Notes under the pieces: generated by a model
What the model saw: the letters and a program-made list of their open reading frames with translations, nothing else
What the model was told of the DNA's origin: nothing
Databases searched by the model: none
Assembly (NCBI GenBank): GCA_003604975.1
Contig: QZIR01000003.1
Span: 1-62,747, forward strand
Length of the DNA: 62,747 nucleotides
Origin: Desulforudis sp.
GTDB taxonomy: Bacteria > Bacillota > Desulfotomaculia > Desulfotomaculales > Desulforudaceae
Direction of reading: 5' to 3'
Shown: positions 46,968 to 54,123 of the stretch, piece by piece
Position numbering within the stretch: position 1 is the first letter of the stretch
How the letters are laid out: every line of letters starts with the position of its first letter
Program-made: the position numbers and the translations under genes

Positions 46968-47883
46968 TGGCTAGCACCTCCTGATTGGTAGAAGAGCTGC
47001 CGGAGGCATCCTCAAGGAGCATCCGCATAATGATTCGGGCCATGATTTGTCCTGCGGTTCGCGGCGCCACCCTACCCGGCAGGGACGGAGCCAGCATCGC
47101 ATTGATGCCCAGCCTTTTGGCAGCTTCGAAATCCGTTCCGCCAGGTGCTGAAGCCAGATCAACAATCAGTGCTTCCGGCTTTACCAGGGACAACAGTGCT
47201 TCAGGCAGCACCATCGCCGGAACAGTGTTGAAGATGATGTCCGCCTGGCTGATAATCCCCGGAAGATCGTAGAAGAATGCGGCCCCAAGGCCCATTTCCT
47301 CGGCTCGGGCTACCGTTTCCGGCCGCCTGGCAATTACTGTTGTCTTAGCGCCAATGCCGGCAAGCATTCGAGCCAGAGTCTTCCCCGTACGGCCGAGTCC
47401 CAGAACAAAGCTTTGGCTGCCATGGATCGTAATCGGCAGTTTCTCCATCGCTAATTGAATCGCACCTTCGGCCGAAGGAATTGAATTCCAGATCGCGAAC
47501 TCATCGATGCTCGACAGCTCAACCAGGTTAAGATCCAGTTGAGCCGCCATCTTGAGCATGTAGGCCCTGGCCACCACGGTGAAGATCGGAGTATCCTTCC
47601 CCAACCGGTCCAGAATGGCGCCGGAAAGTTCCATAATCGCCGCGCCATGGGCGTCATTTAACCTTCCGTGTTCGTCAATCCCCGGTAACGGGATAATCAG
47701 GGCATTGGCCTCGCCGCATACCTCGTCCAGCGTCCGGCAGACTTCCACCTGCGGAACCCGGTCGGGATTGGGCATCGCGACGGTCTTAACCTCGGCCCCG
47801 TTGTTCACGAGTTCCAGGGCCAGGAAAGTCGCCCTGGCGTCTCCCCCCAGGATTCCGATCTGCATTCCATTAAGCGGCTGCAA
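46948..47883 (-). CDS. dpaA: Dipicolinate synthase subunit A
   Basis: 311 residues. An N-terminal domain (IGILGGDARATFLALELVNNGAEV) and a Rossmann dinucleotide site FVLGLGRTGKTLARMLAGIGAKTTVIARR match DpaA (SpoVFA). TTG start 8 bases after GGGGGAGG. A sigma-K-like promoter is directly upstream, as in Bacillus, where spoVF is a late mother-cell operon. First of the operon dpaA-dpaB-asd-dapG-dapA. Confidence 0.95.
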   Translation of the reverse strand: MQPLNGMQIGILGGDARATFLALELVNNGAEVKTVAMPNPDRVPQVEVCRTLDEVCGEANALIIPLPGIDEHGRLNDAHGAAIMELSGAILDRLGKDTPIFTVVARAYMLKMAAQLDLNLVELSSIDEFAIWNSIPSAEGAIQLAMEKLPITIHGSQSFVLGLGRTGKTLARMLAGIGAKTTVIARRPETVARAEEMGLGAAFFYDLPGIISQADIIFNTVPAMVLPEALLSLVKPEALIVDLASAPGGTDFEAAKRLGINAMLAPSLPGRVAPRTAGQIMARIIMRMLLEDASGSSSTNQEVLANATQGR

Positions 47884-47911
47884 ATTGATTACCTCCCCCT
47901 CAGCTACACTC

Positions 47912-47939
47912 CAATATATGTCCAGCGGAAAGGGGAGGT
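47912..47939 (-). promoter_or_regulatory. Candidate sigma-K promoter of dpaA
   Basis: On the minus strand AC, 17 bases, then CATATATTG resembles the sigma-K consensus AC-N16/17-CATAnnnTA. Transcription would begin about 20 bases before the dpaA SD. Function is inferred from pattern and from regulation in Bacillus. Confidence 0.55.
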
Positions 47940-47946
47940 GCCTGTC

Positions 47947-48143
47947 ATGAACGGAAGTCGGAGGTCGGAAGTCGGAGGTCAGAAAACCGGATTCCGAAAT
48001 CAGAAATCCGAAACACCTAGGTCGGAAGTCAGAAGTCGGAAAAACCAGAATCTGAGATCCGAAAAACCGAAATCCAAGTCGGACAACCAGACTTCTGGGG
48101 TCAGAAAGAGCCTATGTCCGAGGTCAGAAATCCGAAGTCAACG
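47947..48143. repeat. Low-complexity purine-rich repeat (GGAAGTC-like units)
   Basis: About 200 bases made of degenerate GGAAGTCGGA / GGTCAGAAATCCGAA units repeated many times, between dapB and dpaA. The plus strand is almost pyrimidine-poor. A related, shorter run lies at 50407-50448. No gene is credible here. Confidence 0.7.
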
Positions 48144-48175
48144 ATCGGTTACGTCGTATTTGAGTGGCAACACTA

Positions 48176-49006
48176 TCAGCTTTCTTGGAACAGGAGGTTC
48201 TCCAGACCGTAAATGAGTTCGGCGCTAGCCATCACGCGGCGGACCGCGAGTATTACCCCGGGCATGAAGGATTCCCGCGAAAGTGAATCGTGCCTGATGG
48301 TCAGAGTCTGGCCTACTCCGCCGAAAATGACCTCCTGGTGAGCGACAAGTCCGGGCAGCCGCACGCTGTGGACCCGGATCCCCCGGGCAAACTCACCCCC
48401 GCGGGCACCCTCAAGCTTGATCGTTTCTTCGATCATCGATGGCCTGTTGTCACCCCGTGCGGCCGCAATCACTTCAGCCGTTTTCAATGCTGTACCGGAG
48501 GGCGCGTCCAACTTCTGGTCATGGTGAAGCTCAATGATTTCCACTGATGGGAAGTAATTCGTGGCCATTTCCGCAAACTTCATCATCAGTACAGCCCCAA
48601 TCGCAAAGTTTGGGGCAATCAGTCCGCCGATTCCGGCTTTCCGGGCCAGTTCCTGAAGTTCCATCCGCTCCTCGGCGGCCATCCCGGTGGTCCCAATCAC
48701 CGGGTGCACACCCTGTTCAATGGCCGTCCGGGCGTTGTCAAAAACGGCGCGGGGAGACGTAAAGTCGACCACAACCTGGGCCCCCGTCTCGCGCAATACC
48801 TGCCTGAGATCATTTCCGATCGCCACCCCGAGAGGGGCGATTCCGGCAACCTCTCCAGCATCTTTGCCAAACTGATGGACGTCAACGGCCCCGACCAGTT
48901 CTATCCCCTTTTCCTTACTTACCGCCCGTACGACTTCTTGTCCCATTCGGCCGGCTGCGCCGCTTACCGCAACTCTAATAATCTCGTTCACCCTCTTTTG
49001 AACCAT
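48176..49006 (-). CDS. dapB: 4-hydroxy-tetrahydrodipicolinate reductase
   Basis: 276 residues. NAD(P) loop VAVSGAAGRMGQEVV, substrate and catalytic motif EIIELHHDQKLDAPSGTALKTAE and GTTGM are clear. It reduces the DapA product toward lysine and diaminopimelate. The ATG has a poor ribosome site; a start at about 48976-48982 behind AAGAGGGTG would shorten it by 8-10 residues. It sits upstream of dpaA, which competes for the same dihydrodipicolinate. Confidence 0.95.
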   Translation of the reverse strand: MVQKRVNEIIRVAVSGAAGRMGQEVVRAVSKEKGIELVGAVDVHQFGKDAGEVAGIAPLGVAIGNDLRQVLRETGAQVVVDFTSPRAVFDNARTAIEQGVHPVIGTTGMAAEERMELQELARKAGIGGLIAPNFAIGAVLMMKFAEMATNYFPSVEIIELHHDQKLDAPSGTALKTAEVIAAARGDNRPSMIEETIKLEGARGGEFARGIRVHSVRLPGLVAHQEVIFGGVGQTLTIRHDSLSRESFMPGVILAVRRVMASAELIYGLENLLFQES

Positions 49007-49114
49007 TTTGTTATAGTTTTACAATTCTGAATTTGGTTATGAGGGTATTTATATTACATCTTCCACAACTTGTCAACTATTTCCCGCCAAGCCACTCAAT
49101 TCCCCGGTTAACCG

Positions 49115-49294
49115 CTACTGGGAGCGATCCGGGTTAGTGTCGGTTACCATGTGGGCACGAGACGGGCGAATGTAGGTAATGTTGTACCGGCCGGACGGGC
49201 ATCCGCTGTTCTCCTCGATGATGTTGTAGACCGAAAACCCGGTATTATGAGCAAAACGCAGCTTTCTGATTTTGAAATCCGGCTCCCTGTTCAT
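49115..49294 (-). CDS. Small hypothetical protein coupled to the Clp-fold protease
   Basis: 59 residues from ATG 49294, which overlaps the stop of the upstream protease gene as ATGA and has AAAGGATG 7 bases before. It starts basic (MNREPDFKIRKLRFAHNTG), then FSVYNIIEENSGCPSGRYNI, one Cys, no membrane segment. The family is unknown. The translational coupling is the main evidence that it is real. Confidence 0.65.
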   Translation of the reverse strand: MNREPDFKIRKLRFAHNTGFSVYNIIEENSGCPSGRYNITYIRPSRAHMVTDTNPDRSQ

Positions 49295-50295
49295 TGGATA
49301 CATCCTTTCACATTCTGCGAGCGCCATCCCTGGCTCAGGATATTGACGTTGAACTGGCCCTTTTCTCCAAACTCGTTTCGCTCGACCTCACCATGAAAAA
49401 CAAAAACGTGCTGCCCGTTCACTGATTCGATGTACCCGCCCGGAACCTCAAACGTAGGACACAACTGGGTGACCACTTCATCGGGATTGAACGGTGTGCC
49501 GAGTTTCAGGCTTTGATCGTAATCCTCGTAGAGGGTCCAGAGGTCTTCTTCAAGTTGTTCATCCGGATACACGATTGGCATACCGATTTCCTGCGCCGCC
49601 TCCTGCCTCGGGATCATGTGGTTGTGGGCATACAGTTTCTCCGTGAGGCTGTCCACGATGGCCTGGATTTTGTCCGGCGAAAAGGTCTTCCGGTGGGTCA
49701 GCAACAACCGCCTGGCCAGGGACCGGACCAGAAGATGATTCCGGTGGACGTTGCCCAGGGCCAGCGGGTGGATCCGTGAAGCCAGCAGCATAAAGGCCCG
49801 GGCCAGTTCCGATTCCGACCGTAATCCGGCTTCATCCCGCACCAGGGTCAGGTAGGAGTAGACGTCCTCAACATTCACCGGAACCCGGGCGCCTGGATTA
49901 ATGGGATCTTGCGGGTTAAAGGCGTTCACGACACTGGGATCGATGGGCCCCAGTTCACCCATCCGTCCCATTACGATTTCATCCGCCCCCAGGCAGACCA
50001 GGGTGCCGGCACTATAAGCCCGGTAAGGTACGAGTACCGAAAAGTGGGTGGTGAACTCCCGGATCAGATGGACTAACCGCCAAGGCGTAAGCACATCTCC
50101 GCCCCTGGTATACAGGAAGAGATCAACGCGCTCATAGGATGACCGGCGACGCAGGTGCCGGTATATCACCGGCAGCGCATCCGGCGCGATCCTGGTACTG
50201 ACATTCTCCCTGTCACCCGTAATATAGGTAATCACTGTAGAATTACGGCGTGTGGCAATACGGTTCAACAAGTTGAGTCTACGGGAAAAGCCCAT
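49291..50295 (-). CDS. SDH-family Clp-fold serine proteinase
   Basis: 334 residues from ATG 50295 behind GAGAGGAGG; the frame stays open a further 61 codons into an upstream repeat that starts MINFAWLCQ. The fold is ClpP/SppA-like: VDLFLYTRGGDVLTPWRLVHLIREF, then the nucleophile Ser in YRAYSAGTLVCLGADEIVMG, and ELGPIDPSVVN. The family (Pfam serine dehydrogenase proteinase) has few characterised members; likely a cytosolic or membrane-associated peptidase. A later DQSLKLGTPFNPDEVVTQLCPTFEVPGGYIES region is extra. Confidence 0.85.
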   Translation of the reverse strand: MGFSRRLNLLNRIATRRNSTVITYITGDRENVSTRIAPDALPVIYRHLRRRSSYERVDLFLYTRGGDVLTPWRLVHLIREFTTHFSVLVPYRAYSAGTLVCLGADEIVMGRMGELGPIDPSVVNAFNPQDPINPGARVPVNVEDVYSYLTLVRDEAGLRSESELARAFMLLASRIHPLALGNVHRNHLLVRSLARRLLLTHRKTFSPDKIQAIVDSLTEKLYAHNHMIPRQEAAQEIGMPIVYPDEQLEEDLWTLYEDYDQSLKLGTPFNPDEVVTQLCPTFEVPGGYIESVNGQHVFVFHGEVERNEFGEKGQFNVNILSQGWRSQNVKGCIQ

Positions 50296-50449
50296 CAGTA
50301 CCTCCTCTCTCGCGAAGCTGATTACATTCCAGTAGTGATCAGGGGCCTGCTTAACGCTTGTAATAGTATGGCCGCACGGCTCGTTTTCAACCGTGCGTTT
50401 GGGAGGTGAGATGTGAGAAGTTGGAAGTGAGACTTCCCACTTCCCATTC

Positions 50450-50478
50450 GCCTGACAAAGCCATGCGAAGTTTATCAC
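50450..50478 (-). repeat. MINFAWLCQ repeat, copy 3 (short)
   Basis: 29 bases matching, apart from the edge, the start-codon end of the copies at 51208-51265 and 51367-51424. On the minus strand AGAGGAG precedes GTG and the peptide MINFAWLCQA. The frame runs on to the protease gene. Confidence 0.85.
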
Positions 50479-50487
50479 TGGTCTCCT

Positions 50488-50754
50488 CTAAAGGAAGCGT
50501 CGGAGCCTTGGCTGAGTCTGATCCAACTCCACCACGATCACCTCTGTGCCTACCTTACGTACGGCATCCCAGGGAACAACCAGTTCCTGTTGCCCTGTCC
50601 ACACATTCAGTACATTAGGGCGCCTCGGCAACAAGAGCGAGTAGATCTCCCCGGTCGAAGGATCGATGGAGATGTCGGAGTGACCCACCACCCCAAGGCG
50701 GGAGCCGTCAGCAATGTTGACAATCTCCTTACCGGCCATCTGCGACAGACGCAT
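50488..50754 (-). CDS. YlmC/YmxH-family sporulation protein (PRC-barrel)
   Basis: 88 residues: MRLSQMAGKEIVNIADGSRLG then GHSDISIDPSTGEIYSLLLP and ELVVPWDAVRKVGTEVIVVEL, a PRC-barrel beta fold. YlmC/YmxH proteins are sporulation-associated and of unknown activity. Bacillus ymxH lies between the M16 peptidase gene and spoVFA, the same neighbourhood. ATG after GGTGGTG. Confidence 0.88.
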   Translation of the reverse strand: MRLSQMAGKEIVNIADGSRLGVVGHSDISIDPSTGEIYSLLLPRRPNVLNVWTGQQELVVPWDAVRKVGTEVIVVELDQTQPRLRRFL

Positions 50755-50778
50755 GTTTTACACCACCCCAGCCTCGAT

Positions 50779-51132
50779 CTAGAATCTGGCGCGTTTTCTG
50801 ATTCCCTGGGTCAGGCCAAGCAACACGGGCTGGATCGCCGCCAGCAGGATGGCCGCGGAGGCCAGAGGCTCAAGCTCCATAGTCCCCACGGTGATCCGGG
50901 CCGGCGGCTCAATGCCGACAAAAGTAAGCATTAGCACTACTGACAGATAGATACCACCCGCGTTGCCGATTAAGGTGCCCAGGGCTTCTGAAAACGGGGT
51001 CTTCTGGGGCTCAAGTTCCCAGAGGTTTCCGCTCCGGTGCCAGGTCATAAAAGAACCCCGTTTTTCCCGGTCGTACCACCGTACCAGGAAAAACAGCCCG
51101 AGGATCGCAAAAAAAACAATCGCCGTAACCAT
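50779..51132 (-). CDS. Hypothetical membrane protein
   Basis: 117 residues from ATG 51132, close behind GGGGGTGGG. Three hydrophobic stretches (TAIVFFAILGLFFLVRWYD; GTLIGNAGGIYLSVVLMLTFVG; ASAAILLAAIQPVLLGLTQGI) with a short basic-aromatic loop between the first two (REKRGSFMTWHRSGNLWELEP). No family recognised. An open frame joins it upstream to repeat copy 1, which would add 44 residues beginning MINFAWLCQ. It lies between dut and ylmC. Confidence 0.65.
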   Translation of the reverse strand: MVTAIVFFAILGLFFLVRWYDREKRGSFMTWHRSGNLWELEPQKTPFSEALGTLIGNAGGIYLSVVLMLTFVGIEPPARITVGTMELEPLASAAILLAAIQPVLLGLTQGIRKRARF

Positions 51133-51207
51133 TATCCCACCCCCTACCATATCTATGGGACAAGACAGGCGATTATGACGACGTTGTGATAGTGTTCTCC
51201 AAAGGTG

Positions 51208-51265
51208 TGAAACGTACGTGAGCACTGGGCGACGAGCCTGACAAAGCCATGCGAAGTTTATCACC
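51208..51265 (-). repeat. MINFAWLCQ repeat, copy 1
   Basis: 58 bases identical to 51367-51424. It contains the palindrome ACGTACGT. On the minus strand AAGAGGA lies before a GTG (51264) that opens MINFAWLCQARRPVLTYVS and continues in frame into the membrane protein gene. Confidence 0.92.
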
Positions 51266-51294
51266 AGTCGTCCTCTTCAACTCACACCAGAAGT

Positions 51295-51423
51295 CTACCA
51301 GCATGGAGAACGGTCAGAAACGAGCAGGGCGCGGAAGGTGAAGTCGCCCCAGCAGCGGAGCGTACTTGAAACGTACGTGAGCACTGGGCGACGAGCCTGA
51401 CAAAGCCATGCGAAGTTTATCAC
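51295..51423 (-). CDS. Possible 42-residue peptide from repeat copy 2
   Basis: GTG with GAGAGGAG 5-6 bases upstream, a few bases after the dut stop codon. It reads MINFAWLCQARRPVLTYVSS and ends CW-stop. Nearly half of it is the repeat itself. It might be translated, given the ribosome site, but there is no evidence of function. Confidence 0.35.
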   Translation of the reverse strand: MINFAWLCQARRPVLTYVSSTLRCWGDFTFRALLVSDRSPCW

Positions 51424-51424
51424 C
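51367..51424 (-). repeat. MINFAWLCQ repeat, copy 2
   Basis: 58 bases identical to 51208-51265, 102 bases away in the same orientation, immediately downstream of dut. Identity stops sharply at both ends. Confidence 0.92.
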
Positions 51425-51434
51425 GTTCTCCTCT

Positions 51435-51902
51435 CTAGCGGCCTGTGGAGCCAAATCCTCTATCCCCCCGCTCCGTGGCGTCCAATTCAGTAACAAACTC
51501 CAGACGGGCGATGGTGATCGGGACAATCACCAGCTGGGCGATCCGGTCCCCGGGGTTGATGGTGTAGGGTTCCTTACTCAGGTTAATAACCGGACAGAGA
51601 ATCTCGCCGGTGTAGTCGGAATCAACTACGCCCACGGCGTTCGCTAGGGTGATTCCATGCCTGGCGGCATTTCCGCTCCTGGGGAAGACCATCGCCGCAT
51701 AATTCTGGTCAGGTAGTTGAATAGCGATCCCGGTACCGATCTTCACGATTTCGCCCGGCGCCAGCGTTACCGGCTTGTCCAGGCACGCTGCAAGGTCCAT
51801 GCCAGCCGAACCCGATGTTGCGTAACGAGGTTCGGTGACCGACGTCCCTGGATCACGCACCATCCGGCATTTGATGGTAACCTGTTTTTCCCCTGGGTTC
51901 AT
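51435..51902 (-). CDS. dut: dUTP diphosphatase
   Basis: 155 residues of the trimeric dUTPase family: the five motifs are SAGMDLAACL, FPRSGNAARHGITLAN, GVVDSDYTGEILCPVIN, INPGDRIAQLVIVP and RGDRGFGSTGR. It hydrolyses dUTP to dUMP, keeping uracil out of DNA and feeding thymidylate. Motif 2 has SGNAARHG where SGLAxKHG is usual. ATG start; it is the gene after the M16 peptidase. Confidence 0.95.
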   Translation of the reverse strand: MNPGEKQVTIKCRMVRDPGTSVTEPRYATSGSAGMDLAACLDKPVTLAPGEIVKIGTGIAIQLPDQNYAAMVFPRSGNAARHGITLANAVGVVDSDYTGEILCPVINLSKEPYTINPGDRIAQLVIVPITIARLEFVTELDATERGDRGFGSTGR

Positions 51903-51924
51903 CCCGGAGGCCCACCCTTCAACG

Positions 51925-53196
51925 TTATTGCGATGACTTTAACCGGGTCAGGGCCGTTTCCCAGCCATCATAATCACACCACTGGCCGATCGTGGCCAGC
52001 GAGAAGCGATCCGCGTTGAACATCTCGCCGGCGACTCTCTTGATCTGGTCGCCAGTAACGGCCTGCAGTCGCTCCACGACCTCATCCGGAGTTGTAACCC
52101 GCCCCAGGTAGAGCTCCGATTTGCCCAGCCGGCTCATCCTGGTGTTCACGTTCTCCAGGCTTAGTAGAAAACTCCCCTTCAACTGGTCCTTGGTCCGCTT
52201 AAGTTCGGTCTCACCTACACCATTCACCTTGAGCTCGTTCAGTTCATCCATCACGATCTGCAGTACCTGATTGGCGTTGGCGCTGCTCAAACCGGCGTAC
52301 ACGCAGAAGAGGCCCGTATCGTGGTAGGAACTGTGATAGGAGAAAACGGTGTAGACCAGGCCCCGTTCTTCGCGGATCTTCTGAAACAGCCGCGAGCTCA
52401 AGCCCCCGCCCAGGACCGTATTGATCACCTGCATCACGTACGCGTCGTCGTCGTCCAGGCGCAACCCCTCGGTACCCACACATAGGTGGACCTGCTCGGT
52501 GTCCTTTTGACGGCAGACGGCTTCGGTAACGGGCCGCGGGGCCGTGTAAAGGCGGGGGCCGTTGGCCGCCGGAAGGTGTTCAAAAGCCGCCCGGAGCTTT
52601 TCGACCACCTGCTCGTGTTTGATGTTGCCGGCACAGGATATCACCATATCACCGCAACGGTAGTGCTGTTCGTAAAAGTCCAGTAGCGTGGACCGGTCCA
52701 CGTTCCTAACGATCTCTTCATTACCGATGATGGGTCGCCCGAGTGAGTGCGTTTGCCACATAGAGCCCGTGAGCACATCATGCACCATTTCATCCGGTGC
52801 ATCCTCGTACATCTTGATTTCCTCAACAATTACGTTCTTCTCGCGCTCAATGTCCTCCGGAGCAAACAGGGATCCAAAGAGCATGTCGGAGACGACCTCG
52901 ATCGCCAGATCGATGTGTTCATCAAGGACTTTAGTGTGGTAACAGGTGTATTCCTTCGTGGTAAAGGCGTTAATCTGACCGCCGACAGCGTCCAGGGATT
53001 CGGCGATCTCCTTTGCCGTCCGTTTCTTGGTCCCTTTAAACATCATGTGTTCAATGAAGTGCGATATCCCGTTGTTATGATCGCTCTCATCGCGCGAACC
53101 CACGTTGACCCATACTCCAAGAGATACTGACCGCACATGCGGAATTTCTTCCGTCAAGACCCTGACCCCGTTGTCTAATACAACCTTTCGAACCAT
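51925..53196 (-). CDS. M16-family zinc metallopeptidase
   Basis: 423 residues. The inverted zinc site HFIEHMMFKGT (HxxEH) with the distal Glu in NVIVEEIKMYEDAPDEMVHD, and the second half lacking a site (GGGLSSRLFQKIREERGLVYTVFSYHSSYHDTGLF), match bacterial processing-peptidase-like proteins such as Bacillus MlpA/YmxG. There is no signal peptide. Same position downstream of pnp-ylxY as in Bacillus. Confidence 0.94.
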   Translation of the reverse strand: MVRKVVLDNGVRVLTEEIPHVRSVSLGVWVNVGSRDESDHNNGISHFIEHMMFKGTKKRTAKEIAESLDAVGGQINAFTTKEYTCYHTKVLDEHIDLAIEVVSDMLFGSLFAPEDIEREKNVIVEEIKMYEDAPDEMVHDVLTGSMWQTHSLGRPIIGNEEIVRNVDRSTLLDFYEQHYRCGDMVISCAGNIKHEQVVEKLRAAFEHLPAANGPRLYTAPRPVTEAVCRQKDTEQVHLCVGTEGLRLDDDDAYVMQVINTVLGGGLSSRLFQKIREERGLVYTVFSYHSSYHDTGLFCVYAGLSSANANQVLQIVMDELNELKVNGVGETELKRTKDQLKGSFLLSLENVNTRMSRLGKSELYLGRVTTPDEVVERLQAVTGDQIKRVAGEMFNADRFSLATIGQWCDYDGWETALTRLKSSQ

Positions 53197-53278
53197 TATT
53201 TTACCTCCACTTATGCATGCCTTCTATTATTCGTTTAAGTACGCCAAATTCCTGCAAGCGGCCTGGGAGGCGTATCTG

Positions 53279-54025
53279 TCAAAATCTTATCCCATTTTGG
53301 TTCATATCATTTATGGTTTTCCGGCCAATCAGGGCGCTTACCGTAACCGGTTGCAGCCCCTTGCTCTCGAGCAGGGACAGAATATCCGGCAAGGCCTGGG
53401 CCGTAGCCTCAGTCGGATGCATCAGTAAAATGGCCCCGTTATGCATCCTTCCCCGGACTCGCTCGAGAATAGCGTCCCGGTTCCGGGATTTCCAGTCGAC
53501 GGTGTCCAGACTCCACAAAACCACGGTATAGCCGCTGTTCTCGGCTGCCTTCAGGACGGCCTTGCCGCTTTCCCCGTACGGTGGCGCATAGAGGGTCGGC
53601 CGGCAACCCGTAGCCTGGAAGATCGCGTTTTCCGCCCGGATAATGTCTGCACCGTTCTGCTCGACGGAAAGGTGATCGGGATGTGGATGCCCGTAGCCGT
53701 GGTTGCCTATTTCGTGCCCTTCCTCCTTTATCCGTCGGGCCAGGTCGGGATGCAGGTCCGCCCAGCGCCCGGTGAGGAAAAAGGTCAGCTTGGCTCCGGA
53801 GCCGCGGCAGACCTCCAGCATGGCCGGGATGTATTCCTCACCCCAGTCCACATTCACCGCGAGAGCCACCTGCTTGCTGTGCTCACTGCCCTGACGTACC
53901 GGTTCCGCCACTGCAGACAGGACCCGATCCCGAACCACCGTGTAAAACACCACCGATGTCGGTACAAAGAAAATCAAGAAAAGGACGACCATCCGCTTCA
54001 ACCTGCTTCTCCTGCTCCTGCTCAT
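53279..54025 (-). CDS. YlxY-type polysaccharide deacetylase-like protein
   Basis: 248 residues. N-terminal signal anchor (KRMVVLFLIFFVPTSVVFYTVV), then a NodB-like domain: ALAVNVDWGEEYIPAML, HEIGNHGYGHPHPDHLS, LYAPPYGESG, VLWSLDTVDWKSR and GAILLMHPTEATAQALPDI. In motif 1 the usual TFDDG is NVDWG, so the second Asp, a metal ligand in active enzymes, is Trp; this is common in the YlxY subgroup and makes catalysis uncertain. It follows pnp after a terminator. Gene order as in Bacillus (pnpA-ylxY-mlpA). Confidence 0.88.
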   Translation of the reverse strand: MSRSRRSRLKRMVVLFLIFFVPTSVVFYTVVRDRVLSAVAEPVRQGSEHSKQVALAVNVDWGEEYIPAMLEVCRGSGAKLTFFLTGRWADLHPDLARRIKEEGHEIGNHGYGHPHPDHLSVEQNGADIIRAENAIFQATGCRPTLYAPPYGESGKAVLKAAENSGYTVVLWSLDTVDWKSRNRDAILERVRGRMHNGAILLMHPTEATAQALPDILSLLESKGLQPVTVSALIGRKTINDMNQNGIRF

Positions 54026-54088
54026 AAAAAACCACCCCGGTTAAATGACTATGCGGGCAGGAGCGAAAGCTTGAAGGAATGTCATCCC

Positions 54089-54121
54089 AAAAATGAAGAA
54101 GCCCTCATTTACGAGGGCTTC
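54089..54121 (-). terminator. Rho-independent terminator after pnp
   Basis: On the minus strand GAAGCCCTC/GAGGGCTTC (9-bp stem, 6-base loop) is followed by TTCATTTTT, 2 bases after the pnp stop. Confidence 0.88.
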
Positions 54122-54123
54122 GA

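Noticed and set aside
47938-48216. 92-codon plus-strand frame in the dapB-dpaA spacer
   Set aside because: It is a translation of the low-complexity repeat (Lys/Arg/Ser-rich) and has no known features.
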